DNA of 64,000 nt. Source: Leptospira andrefontaineae (GTDB lineage: Bacteria > Spirochaetota > Leptospiria > Leptospirales > Leptospiraceae). The notes under the pieces are model-generated. The model was not told the origin of the DNA. It worked only from the letters and a program-made list of their open reading frames with translations, and made no database searches. The stretch lies in the NCBI RefSeq assembly GCF_004770105.1, contig NZ_RQEY01000018.1:434001-498000 (forward strand). Direction: 5' to 3'. Both the position numbers and the translations under genes were made by a program. Positions 56,098 to 64,000 of this stretch are shown one piece after another; position 1 is the first letter of the stretch, and every line of letters begins with the position of its first letter.

Positions 56098-58317
56098 ATG
56101 AAAGCTCGGTTTTTACGAGGTCGTGCGTTAGGTGTCGTACTATTAGCTATCTTTGCTACGAGTACGTCCGTTTTCGGCGATCCATATTGGGGAACATTTA
56201 AGAAGGATAGTTGCACTGCAATTTTTCCAGGGAAACGTCAATATTCAGCGATCCTTTATGGGATCCCATCAGGACAGAGTTGGGAAACTACCTGTGCTAA
56301 TATGGGAGCAACCATTAATGGCCAAGTATTTACTAAGCCAAGTCGTTGCAAAAATACCGGATTCAATATGTGGGGAGAATTCGATCTGATCGATGATTCT
56401 TGCGAAGCGAACTGGTCTGCACCGGACGAAGGCGGTATCTATAACTACACTCATAAGAATGACGGTTGTCAGTCTTCCGGCACTTATGCAGGTAAAAGAA
56501 AGTATTCTTCACGTTTATGGAATATAGTCGGCCTGACTTGGGAAGAAGCCTGTGCGAAGATGCCGATTACAATCGCAGGTAAAACCTATACTACACCTCA
56601 TAGATGTGTGAATACAGGTGGAGCCACAGGAATGTGGGGAGAATGGTATGTTGCAGATTCAAGTTGTGAATCCGCTCCACAAGCATATAATAGAGGAGCT
56701 AACGATTCTCTTAAGAGAAGTGGAACTCTTCCAGGTTATGTAGATCTTCATACTCACCCAATGGCAAATTTAGGTTTTGGTGGAGTGATCTTCCATGGAT
56801 CTCCATTCGGACCGGCTACAACTGCATTAGCAGATTGTCCTAGCACTTCAGATGAAGGTCATTCTGCTGGACACTCAAGAGTAGAAGCAATCGTTCAAGA
56901 TGATATTATCGGGGCCTTATTAGGAACGGCTCGTCACGATAATAGAGGATATGCTGGCTTCCCTTATTGGCCTGCGAATAATAGCTACACTCACCAAACC
57001 ATGTACTATGAATGGATCAAACGTGCCTATGAAGGCGGTATGAGAGCCATGGTAGTACTCGCGGTCAATGGTGACTATATGTTCGGAGCTACTGATAACG
57101 GACTTCCAGACATTATCAAAGGAATTGCGATCGCTACCGATCCGGTTTATGACCTGAACGACATGAACACTTTACGTAGACAAACCCAAGCAGTGTATGA
57201 TATGCAAGCCTGGATCGATTCTCAAAGTGGCGGTCCTGGTCAGGGCTGGTTCCGTATCGTAAAAACTCCAGCAGAGGCGCAAAGTGTGATCTCTGGTGGT
57301 AAACTTGCAGTGGTCTTAGGAGCGGAAGTAGACTATCTAGTAGATTGTACAGGAAGTAACTGTAACGATTCAATGATCACCCAAGGTGTTCAAGAGTTGT
57401 ATGATCTTGGATTACGTTATGTGTTCCCGATCCACTTGAAAACCAACGGATTCGGTGGAGCAGGTCTCTATAATATCCTAGGAAGTGGAACCAAGTATGA
57501 TTGTAAACACTATGGACAGGATTGTAACACCGCTGGTTTAACTACTTATGGACAGAAGGTGCTAAGAGAGTTGATGAAGAAAGGAATGATCATCGACGTG
57601 GGCCATATGTCCGCCAAATCTTTGGACGGAGCGATCACTTTTGCTGAGCAACAATCATATCCGGGTATCGTAACTGGTCACACCGGCGTGTATGATATGG
57701 CAAATAAGGGAAATCGTCATGAGGCAAACCCTACAGGTGCTATACTCAAACGTATCAGTACCTTAGGTGGAATGATCGGGCTTATTACCGGACAAGGAAA
57801 TCTGGAAGAAGTAAGTGAGTGGAGACAAAACAGTGACGGCTCTTATATCGCACACGCTTGCGGTGGAACTAGCCAAACATTCGCTCAGTCTTACCAATAT
57901 CTCAAAAATCTAATAGGTGATCCTGCTTATGATGGAAGGATTGCTATCGGAACAGATTTTAACGGATTTGCTCATATGCCTGGACCTCGTTTCGGAACTC
58001 GTGCATGTCCTGGAGGAACTTCAGTCGTTGCACAACCTGAAACTTCTAAAGTAGGATATCCATTCACTCCGGATTCTTCCATTCGATTAGCGGCAACTCT
58101 TGCGGCTTCTCCTTCTCTTGGAAAATACTCCTTCGGGAATAGGACATTCGATTTTAATACGGAAGGTGCCTCCCATATAGGGCTTATGCCTGACTTCTTC
58201 GAAGACTTGAGACAGCAGGGACTTAAACGTTCCGACCTGGAACCAGTTTATAGATCCGCAGACTTCTTCACTACAATGTGGCAGAACGCGGTAAATAGGA
58301 GCGGAAGCATCCAGTAA
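56098..58317 (+). CDS. Secreted M19-dipeptidase-like protein with two Cys modules, copy 2
   Basis: The 739-residue paralogue of the gene at 50747 has the same length. The signal peptide differs, the two Cys modules (YWGTFKKDSCTAIFPGKRQY start) are nearly unchanged, and the M19-like motifs are all kept: VDLHTHP, GAEVDYLVDC, DVGHMSAKSL, VTGHTGVYDM and GTDFNGFAHMPG. The variation is spread evenly across the mature protein, which suggests both copies are under selection. A terminator follows. Confidence 0.85.
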   Translation: MKARFLRGRALGVVLLAIFATSTSVFGDPYWGTFKKDSCTAIFPGKRQYSAILYGIPSGQSWETTCANMGATINGQVFTKPSRCKNTGFNMWGEFDLIDDSCEANWSAPDEGGIYNYTHKNDGCQSSGTYAGKRKYSSRLWNIVGLTWEEACAKMPITIAGKTYTTPHRCVNTGGATGMWGEWYVADSSCESAPQAYNRGANDSLKRSGTLPGYVDLHTHPMANLGFGGVIFHGSPFGPATTALADCPSTSDEGHSAGHSRVEAIVQDDIIGALLGTARHDNRGYAGFPYWPANNSYTHQTMYYEWIKRAYEGGMRAMVVLAVNGDYMFGATDNGLPDIIKGIAIATDPVYDLNDMNTLRRQTQAVYDMQAWIDSQSGGPGQGWFRIVKTPAEAQSVISGGKLAVVLGAEVDYLVDCTGSNCNDSMITQGVQELYDLGLRYVFPIHLKTNGFGGAGLYNILGSGTKYDCKHYGQDCNTAGLTTYGQKVLRELMKKGMIIDVGHMSAKSLDGAITFAEQQSYPGIVTGHTGVYDMANKGNRHEANPTGAILKRISTLGGMIGLITGQGNLEEVSEWRQNSDGSYIAHACGGTSQTFAQSYQYLKNLIGDPAYDGRIAIGTDFNGFAHMPGPRFGTRACPGGTSVVAQPETSKVGYPFTPDSSIRLAATLAASPSLGKYSFGNRTFDFNTEGASHIGLMPDFFEDLRQQGLKRSDLEPVYRSADFFTTMWQNAVNRSGSIQ

Positions 58318-58323
58318 TTGAAC

Positions 58324-58351
58324 AAGGGCCCGCTTCCGAGCGGGCCTTTTT
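58324..58351 (+). terminator. Terminator after the second hydrolase
   Basis: GGCCCGCT / AGCGGGCC (58327-58334 and 58339-58346) with a TCCG loop, extended by A-T pairs, and T5 after it. It ends the second module. Confidence 0.9.
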
Positions 58352-58435
58352 GTATCTACAGCTCAAAAAGAAAAAGTTTGGCCTTTGGAACGAATAGAGA
58401 AGAATAGGTTCTAAGATAAAAAGAGCTTATTCTCC

Positions 58436-58912
58436 ATGAGGCTTTTATTGAACCCCAAGACTCTAATATCCTTATTCCTCCTATTAACCGTAGCATGTTC
58501 CAACGGAGACACAGACTCCACCGATGATACAGCCGCTAGTTTACTTTACTCTGCTTACGGCTCTAGTTTTACCCCAGTACCAATTGGAGGCTGTGCTGAT
58601 TCAGCAGTTCCGACTATAGTGACTGGAGGTTCCAATACATTCTCCGGAGCCAGCTATTATTATTATTTCTATTCTTTTACCGGAAATGGCGCAACAAATA
58701 CCTTTAACGTTAGTTTTACAAGTGGGGAAGCCGACTTGTGGATCGGGACAGAAAATTCTGTGCTGATCCCAACGGATTTTAGTCAGGTAGAAGTTAGAAG
58801 TGAGAATATAGGGACCGAATCCTATTCCGGAGTAAGTACTACAAACGGTTCCACCCGTTGTCTGGTCATCCCGGTGACGGATGCAGGAACAATTACTTTG
58901 TCGGTTCAGTGA
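58436..58912 (+). CDS. Putative lipoprotein with C-terminal beta-rich domain
   Basis: The 158-residue protein has a lipoprotein signal (TLISLFLLLTVACSN, Cys near 21). After an Asp/Thr-rich linker, a beta-rich domain of about 100 residues includes YYYYFYSFTGNGATNTFNVSF and SGEADLWIGTENSVL, which by pattern resembles pre-peptidase C-terminal (PPC) domains. No enzyme is attached. Its role is unknown; it may sit on the outer membrane. Confidence 0.8.
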   Translation: MRLLLNPKTLISLFLLLTVACSNGDTDSTDDTAASLLYSAYGSSFTPVPIGGCADSAVPTIVTGGSNTFSGASYYYYFYSFTGNGATNTFNVSFTSGEADLWIGTENSVLIPTDFSQVEVRSENIGTESYSGVSTTNGSTRCLVIPVTDAGTITLSVQ

Positions 58913-59025
58913 TCCCGGTTAAACCATTCGATCTATTTAGGAAATTAAAAATTTCGCAAATTTTCTTCTTGCTTTCCTGAAATTAAAAATATACTTCCTC
59001 AGATTCTATTTTTGGAGCAAAACGA

Positions 59026-59394
59026 ATGGAAGAAAGTTCAGGTTCAGGAATCGGTTTAGTTATAACCGCGATCGTCTATATTGCGATCCTCGGGGTATTC
59101 CTATTTTCCTTCTGGAAAATTTTCGAAAAAGCAGGCAGACCCGGTTGGGCAGGGATCATTCCAATTTATAACCTTTATGTGTTAATGGAAATCGTTGGAA
59201 GACCTGGTTGGTGGTTTATCCTATTTTTCGTTCCTTGCGTTGGTCTCGTTATCAGCATTCTTGTTGCTATCGATTTGGCTAAATCATTCGGTAAAACTGC
59301 AGGTTATGCGGTACTTTTCATTTTTGGAATTGGATATCCAATACTAGCATTCTCTGATTCAAAATATGTGGGACCAGCTGCGAAATCAGCTTAA
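59026..59394 (+). CDS. DUF5684-like small membrane protein
   Basis: The 122 residues have three to four membrane helices and the motif FEKAGRPGWAGIIPIYNLYVLMEIVGRPGWW, which repeats GRPGW and is typical of DUF5684. Such proteins are found near signal peptidases and other envelope genes; function is unknown. GGAG precedes the ATG. It overlaps the next gene by 29 bases. Confidence 0.85.
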   Translation: MEESSGSGIGLVITAIVYIAILGVFLFSFWKIFEKAGRPGWAGIIPIYNLYVLMEIVGRPGWWFILFFVPCVGLVISILVAIDLAKSFGKTAGYAVLFIFGIGYPILAFSDSKYVGPAAKSA

Positions 59395-59833
59395 GGGTTT
59401 TTTAATATTAGAAGCCGGACCCACAGGCGGTCCGGTTTCTAATCCCATATTTCGATTACTTTTTACTATTTCATTATCTTTAATCGTATTTCTTGTCCTA
59501 GCCATTTTAATTTCTTTTCAACTTCCATTAGAGACCGAATCGGAACATTGGTTCACGATCTGTTGGTGGAAACAGTTAACAGGTTGGGATTGTCCAGGCT
59601 GTGGGCTGACTAGATCCGTGATTTGTTTTTTTAGAGGGGATTTTTCCGGGTCCTGGAACTATCATCCATTCGGAATTCCAATCGCCATTTTAGGGACTTC
59701 CGGTTTTATCATCCGATGGAATCTAGGCAAACAAGTATGGAGAAAAATTTTAGAAAATCGTTTTACTGAAGTTTTTGCCTATTTAGGAGTTATTTCAATT
59801 TTTGTTTGGTACTATATCAAACATTTCTATTAA
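59366..59833 (+). CDS. DUF2752-like membrane protein with CPGCGLTR motif
   Basis: The 155 residues contain [21 protein letters not shown], the hallmark CPxCGxTR of DUF2752, and three predicted membrane helices. The family is common in bacteria and its role is not known. The ATG at 59366 lies inside the previous gene; a later start cannot be excluded. Ends by a 4-base convergent overlap with xseB. Confidence 0.8.
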   Translation: MWDQLRNQLKGFLILEAGPTGGPVSNPIFRLLFTISLSLIVFLVLAILISFQLPLETESEHWFTICWWKQLTGWDCPGCGLTRSVICFFRGDFSGSWNYHPFGIPIAILGTSGFIIRWNLGKQVWRKILENRFTEVFAYLGVISIFVWYYIKHFY

Positions 59834-60117
59834 AATAACTCATCATCGTCCGCAGGTGGAGTCGCCGCTCTAGAAGAAGTTTCAGACTTAGGATTCGCAG
59901 TTTTCTTTTGGGTTTCTCCACTTCCTGATTTAGAAAGATATTCTATTTTTCCTTCTGCTTCCGCAAGGATAGATTGGCAAAGTGTTCTAAGCTCCATTCC
60001 TCTTTCATAAGATTTGATGGATTCTTCTAAGGTCAATTGTCCTCTTTCCAAATTTTCGGCGATCTGCTCCAATTCGGTTAAGGCCTGTTCAAAACTGATT
60101 TCTGTTTTTTTGCTCAT
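59830..60117 (-). CDS. xseB: Exodeoxyribonuclease VII small subunit
   Basis: The 95 residues start [47 protein letters not shown], the XseB coiled-coil motif; the Ser/Ala-rich C-terminal tail is variable. It joins XseA to digest single-stranded DNA. The gene overlaps xseA by one base, so the two are co-translated. Confidence 0.95.
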   Translation of the reverse strand: MSKKTEISFEQALTELEQIAENLERGQLTLEESIKSYERGMELRTLCQSILAEAEGKIEYLSKSGSGETQKKTANPKSETSSRAATPPADDDELF

Positions 60118-61391
60118 TATATTTCACCTTGGTAAGAAACCCGAATCCTACCTTCCGCCAAAATGACCTCTAGTTCTTCCTCTTTCTCCAATTGTGCCGG
60201 AGATGTAACGACTTTTTTTCCTTTCTTACGGACCACAGAATATCCTCTTTTTAAGGTGCCTAAAGGAGAAAAACCTTCCAATTTTCCCGAGAGAAGTTGG
60301 AACTCCTTCTTCTTTCTTTCCAACTGGGTTTTAAAAGAAGTAATAAGCCCGGTAGATACCGGATTAAATTTGTTCTGGGCGCTCATTAGATAATTTTTGC
60401 CCAATAGATGTATTCTGGAATTGATCTCATCCAATTGCAAAATACGATCATTCAACATGGATTTAGGATCTAAGAATGTTTTGTTATTCGTCAGTATTCT
60501 AAGCTTTTCTTTCAGATTGTTTGCCTGATTTTTTAAAGCAGTTTTTAGCCTAACTTCGAATTCTGAAAGCCCCGATTCTACAAGTTCCATTTCAGGTACT
60601 GCCATTTCCGCTGCAGCCGTAGGAGTAGGTGCAAAATGGTCCGCCGCCAAATCGGAAAGAACTGAATCAATCTGGTGGCCAACCGCAGATATAATCGGAA
60701 CACGGCTTTGTGCAAATGCGAGTACCACTTTTTCGTCATTAAAAGCCATTAGGTCTTCCGTACTTCCGCCACCTCGACCTGCAATGATCAGATCCACGTC
60801 CCACTTAGGATCATTCAACTGTTTAATTGCAGAAATAATGGATTCAGGTGCTCCGTCTCCTTGTACAAGGCATGGAGAGATCAAAATATCTATATTAGGA
60901 AATCTTTGTTTAGAGATACGGATAATATCTTCGATTGCTGCTCCTGTAGGGGAAGTGGCAACACCAATCCTCCACGGAAACGCTGGGAGTTTCCTTTTTC
61001 TTTCCGGATCGAATACTCCCTGAGCAGCAAGTTTTCTTTTTAATTCTTCTATCTGAAGCAGAAGGTCTCCTTGTCCCAACTCTTCTACTTTAGAAATATT
61101 TAAATTATATTGTCCCCTAGGTTCGTAAACGGAGATTGCACCGAATGCCTTTATCTCCATTCCATTTTCCAAAGGTTTCCCCTTATATCTTCCATTGCTA
61201 TAAGAGAAAAAAGTGCAAGCGATCAGGGATTTTGGATCTTTTAGGTTAAAATAAATATGGCCCTGATGAGATTTGGAATAATTAGAGATCTCTCCTTGGA
61301 TCCAGATATTTCTAAGAATATCCGGACCAGTTAGAAGTTGTTTAACGATTGAATTGATTTCCGAAACGGAATATGTTTTTGTTTCTTCCAT
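60117..61391 (-). CDS. xseA: Exodeoxyribonuclease VII large subunit
   Basis: The 424 residues have an N-terminal OB-like domain ([24 protein letters not shown]) and the catalytic part ([54 protein letters not shown]). Length is as usual. Forms the nuclease with XseB. Confidence 0.97.
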   Translation of the reverse strand: MEETKTYSVSEINSIVKQLLTGPDILRNIWIQGEISNYSKSHQGHIYFNLKDPKSLIACTFFSYSNGRYKGKPLENGMEIKAFGAISVYEPRGQYNLNISKVEELGQGDLLLQIEELKRKLAAQGVFDPERKRKLPAFPWRIGVATSPTGAAIEDIIRISKQRFPNIDILISPCLVQGDGAPESIISAIKQLNDPKWDVDLIIAGRGGGSTEDLMAFNDEKVVLAFAQSRVPIISAVGHQIDSVLSDLAADHFAPTPTAAAEMAVPEMELVESGLSEFEVRLKTALKNQANNLKEKLRILTNNKTFLDPKSMLNDRILQLDEINSRIHLLGKNYLMSAQNKFNPVSTGLITSFKTQLERKKKEFQLLSGKLEGFSPLGTLKRGYSVVRKKGKKVVTSPAQLEKEEELEVILAEGRIRVSYQGEI

Positions 61392-61397
61392 CCGAAA

Positions 61398-62510
61398 TTA
61401 ACTAGCGAAAAAATCTTTTCTGTATAATTTCCAGAAGTCCCAAAGGATCACAACCATTGTGACAGCAACCGGTCCTAAAACCAGACCCATAATCCCGAAT
61501 TCTTGGATCCCCCCGATCAAAGATAAGAAGATCAACAAAGGGTGTATCCTAAGTTTTTTATCCAACATCTTAGGTTTTACAACATTCTCTAGAACTATAT
61601 ACAAGGTGAGCCCCATTACCATAAATAAGCTCGCACCTATGATATTATTCTCAATAAACATCAAATAAAGACCGATCGGCAACCAAACCACCGAGGTTCC
61701 AATCACCGGAATCAAAGAGAAGAATGCTGCAAGACTCGCATATAAGAAAGGGTTGGAAATTTTTGCGAACAAAAGAAGAATATAAACTCCAGCCCCTTGC
61801 ATAATGGAAACAATCAGATTTCCTTTAAATACAGTCTGTACAGCAGAGGCTATCTTTCTACCTACTTGCTCTTCTACCTCAGTGGAGAAGGGTAGATTGT
61901 CCAAGATGAATCTTTCTATCTTTCTTCCGTCTTGGTAGAAGAAGAACAAAAGTAAAAGTGAGAAGAATAGATTCATGATAATTCCGGCAGGAAGATCGAT
62001 GGAACCTAAAATAAAAGAAGAAGCATTGCTCAAAACAGCATACAAGCTGTCCAAGTTCAAAATATCTATATAGTTCTTAGCAAAATCCCCGTAGATTTCA
62101 GGAAGTTTTACCCAGAAGAAAGGATTATCGGTAAAAAGATCAGTGAGTATATTCAAACTCATGATCGTATCTATGATCTTATCTTCCGAAAGAGAGATCC
62201 TGATCTTAAATAAAATAGAAAGAGATTCTTCAATCAGAGTACGGATCATAAAATAAGAAGGTAAAATTACGATCATACAAACGGAGCCGATCATAATGTA
62301 AGGGGCCAATGGATCGAACTTGGGGCCAACCAATCTTCTCAACTGTTTGTATTGTTTGCGAGTGGCTAGGTATAGGATCAAAGCAACGAGTGCGGAATAA
62401 AAATATGGTCGTAAAACTACGAAGAGTAAGAGTCCTGTCCCGATACAGAATATACCTAAGATCAGGTTGAAAAGTTTTCGGTTGGTTTCCTGTCCTTCTT
62501 TGGGGGACAT
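61398..62510 (-). CDS. AI-2E/PerM-family transporter
   Basis: The 370 residues have about eight membrane helices with the family motifs GAGVYILLLFAKISNPFLYA and LSLIGGIQEFGIMGLVLGPV. The family includes the autoinducer-2 exporter TqsA and many permeases of unknown substrate, so the substrate is open. The start is the ATG at 62510, overlapping the upstream stop (TGATG); a TTG at 62513 is possible. Confidence 0.93.
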   Translation of the reverse strand: MSPKEGQETNRKLFNLILGIFCIGTGLLLFVVLRPYFYSALVALILYLATRKQYKQLRRLVGPKFDPLAPYIMIGSVCMIVILPSYFMIRTLIEESLSILFKIRISLSEDKIIDTIMSLNILTDLFTDNPFFWVKLPEIYGDFAKNYIDILNLDSLYAVLSNASSFILGSIDLPAGIIMNLFFSLLLLFFFYQDGRKIERFILDNLPFSTEVEEQVGRKIASAVQTVFKGNLIVSIMQGAGVYILLLFAKISNPFLYASLAAFFSLIPVIGTSVVWLPIGLYLMFIENNIIGASLFMVMGLTLYIVLENVVKPKMLDKKLRIHPLLIFLSLIGGIQEFGIMGLVLGPVAVTMVVILWDFWKLYRKDFFAS

Positions 62511-63028
62511 CAAAATCCTCCGTTCGTAGTTTTCTGGAATAATTTTACGATACTTCCTTTTTCTTCGGGATGGATAGTGATAGCGAGAACCTTATGTCGA
62601 AGAATATCCACCAAATATAAACTTTTCTCCTCAGATTTTTGGCTTTGTAAAATTTTATGACCAAAACTGGAGATCAGATATTCATAATATCTCTCCATAG
62701 TGGTTTTTGGAAGAGAAGTTTTAAAAACTACAACCGCTTCTTTATTCTCCAGAAGGCGATCCGCTTTTAATTCGGTAAAAAACAATACCTCTGAATCATC
62801 CGGAACAAAATTACTAGGAATGGAAGAAGGCGCCTTATACGGTTTTTCCACTATAGTAAGTTGGTTATGCCTGAAAATTTTAGGTCTATCCTTGACCTTT
62901 TTGGTTTTTACAGGATCAGGACTCATCAAATCGGGCAATTTGGTATCCTGAGCAAAAAGAGAAAGATTCCCGATCAGTAAAAATACTAGAACCGAACCGA
63001 GGACTTGCGAGAAACTGCGGCCTTCCAC
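62510..63028 (-). CDS. Secreted protein of unknown function
   Basis: The 172 residues have a signal peptide (FSQVLGSVLVFLLIGNLSLFA) and a mature part without recognised domain; FFTELKADRLLENKEAVVVFK and LPKTTMERYYEYLISSFGHKI suggest a small alpha/beta fold. GTG start. Co-transcribed with the transporter (overlap), divergent from the DedA gene. Confidence 0.8.
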   Translation of the reverse strand: MEGRSFSQVLGSVLVFLLIGNLSLFAQDTKLPDLMSPDPVKTKKVKDRPKIFRHNQLTIVEKPYKAPSSIPSNFVPDDSEVLFFTELKADRLLENKEAVVVFKTSLPKTTMERYYEYLISSFGHKILQSQKSEEKSLYLVDILRHKVLAITIHPEEKGSIVKLFQKTTNGGF

Positions 63029-63075
63029 GAAATTTAGTTGAATCTAACGCTTCCCCCTTGACAATCCTTTTCTAG

Positions 63076-63720
63076 ATGCAATTCGCCGGATTCGATTTTT
63101 ATATCCAAACTCTATTGGATTGGGTATCCGGTCTGCCTAGCGCCCTGGTCTGGTTTTTTTTCGCATTTTCCAATTTTACTGAAAACGTTTTTCCTCCTTG
63201 GCCAGGAGATACTGTTACTGCATTCGGAGGATTTTTACTCGCAAGAGGTGCCTTAAGTTTTTGGGAACTGGTCTCTAGCACCTTAGTTGGAAATCTTGCA
63301 GGTGCCTGGGTAATGTATGCATTCGGCCATAAGCTTCTCGAGTGGCTGAAGAATAAAAACTTTCCATTCAAATCAGAACTTTATAACGAAGAATCGATTC
63401 AAAAAACCTTGGATTGGTTTTCCAGAAATGGAGTGGTTGTAGTAATCTTCTCTAGATTCTCCGCAGGAATACGATTCTTTGTTTCTATCGTCGCTGGAAT
63501 GGTGGATATGAGGCCTGTTTTGTTTTTCTCCGCATTCACATTAGCAGTCACTATTTGGTGTGGGATACTGATCTATGGTGGATTTTACCTAGGATCTCAT
63601 TGGGAGAAGGTCCTGGAATTTTTAGCTTTGTATAATAAAATTTTTACAGGCTTCTTTGTGACCGCAGTTCTTGGATTTATAATCTACAAAAAGTTTTTCG
63701 AAAGAAGAAAGGAAGCCTAG
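63076..63720 (+). CDS. DedA-family membrane protein
   Basis: The 214 residues have the DedA/SNARE-associated signature with FTENVFPPWPGDTVTAFGGFLLA, NLAGAWVMYAFGH and FSRFSAGIRFFVSIVAGMVDM, and five to six membrane helices. DedA proteins include undecaprenyl-phosphate and phosphatidylethanolamine flippases. Ends by a 4-base convergent overlap (CTAG) with the next gene. Confidence 0.93.
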   Translation: MQFAGFDFYIQTLLDWVSGLPSALVWFFFAFSNFTENVFPPWPGDTVTAFGGFLLARGALSFWELVSSTLVGNLAGAWVMYAFGHKLLEWLKNKNFPFKSELYNEESIQKTLDWFSRNGVVVVIFSRFSAGIRFFVSIVAGMVDMRPVLFFSAFTLAVTIWCGILIYGGFYLGSHWEKVLEFLALYNKIFTGFFVTAVLGFIIYKKFFERRKEA

Positions 63721-64000
63721 GCTTCCAAAACTTCTTTTAAAGTTTTTACAAACTTTTTATGAATTGATTCTGTTTCTTTAGGAAGTTCTAATTTTTTAGC
63801 AAGCTCCAATAAAACATTCGGTTCTATCACTTTTCCTTCGAACCATTGTCCTGCCATATCTCCTGAAATTTTTAAAACAGAAGAAAGATCTAAAATTTCT
63901 CTTTCTACCATCACAAGTGCAAAACCTAAAGCGCCATCTGTAGGAATATACGGCGCTATTCCTTCCGTCTTCCAAGGATCTAAACCGGTTGGAAGTGCAC
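63717..64000 (-). CDS. Unknown protein, 3' part
   Basis: The frame is open from the right edge to the stop at 63717, so about 94 C-terminal residues are visible. ORF prediction alone starts at an internal GTG/ATG at 63914, but upstream codons read GLDPWKTEGIAPYIPTDGAL without a stop, so the gene continues beyond the window. A conserved-looking VEREILDLSSVLKISGDMAG segment follows. No family recognised. Confidence 0.8.
   Translation of the reverse strand, partial: ALPTGLDPWKTEGIAPYIPTDGALGFALVMVEREILDLSSVLKISGDMAGQWFEGKVIEPNVLLELAKKLELPKETESIHKKFVKTLKEVLEA

Noticed and set aside
63717..63914. A complete 65-residue gene at the right edge
   Set aside because: The frame continues upstream to the window edge without a stop and with protein-like codons, so it is a partial longer gene.

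Overview
The window looks like chromosomal DNA of a spirochaete of the genus Leptospira. The evidence is a periplasmic-type flagellin (flaB), a complete LPS heptose/Kdo and Lpt-export gene set, a 1197-residue B12-dependent (class II) ribonucleotide reductase, a type II secretion cluster of the Leptospira style, frequent TTG/GTG starts, and short decayed intergenic repeats of the kind scattered through Leptospira genomes. Base composition by eye (near 40-42% G+C) would fit the intermediate or saprophytic clades better than the low-GC pathogens, but that is inference.

Layout. 1-2.4 kb: the end of a heavy-metal RND efflux pump, a small Cys-rich secreted protein, a small secreted helical protein with a good promoter, and flaB (minus) with a structured leader. 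2.6-6.5 kb: cobalamin adenosyltransferase, POT transporter, NlpC/P60 protein, a repeat patch and a LON-domain protein. 6.6-24.5 kb: a nearly gapless plus-strand run that starts with LPS inner-core and Kdo synthesis (rfaE1, rfaE2, pyrG, kdsA), continues with LPS export (lptC, lptA, lptB), sigma-54 (rpoN), HPr kinase and HPr, an NtrY/NtrX-like pair, a UDG-like Fe-S candidate, priA, fmt, a PASTA protein and rpe. 24.5-30.3 kb: rpsP-khpA-rimM-trmD-rplS-rnhB, then a FliK-C-like protein, an FlhB-C-like protein, a degenerate HD-GYP protein, a yraN pseudogene with an internal deletion, and a small unknown gene. 30.3-31.9 kb: yifB/comM (minus). 31.9-45.5 kb: a type II secretion cluster (lipoprotein, LysM-M23 peptidase, gspC to gspN). 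45.7-49.6 kb: nrdJ (minus) and tRNA-Asn.

50.2-58.3 kb is the most distinctive accessory locus. A two-gene module (a small membrane-anchored helical protein followed by a secreted M19-dipeptidase-like enzyme with two Cys-rich N-terminal modules) is present twice. The copies flank a minus-strand histidine kinase and LytTR response regulator. 58.4-64 kb holds a lipoprotein, two small membrane proteins, xseB/xseA, an AI-2E-type permease, a secreted unknown, a DedA protein and a partial unknown gene.

Functionally the window is dominated by cell-envelope construction. LPS precursor synthesis feeds Lpt export; sigma-54 and the PTS-type regulators sit in the same transcript; a type II secretion machine lies downstream, and the duplicated secreted-hydrolase module could supply one of its substrates (inference). 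Most starts inside operons are set by 4-base stop/start overlaps, which I used to correct several over-long open frames.
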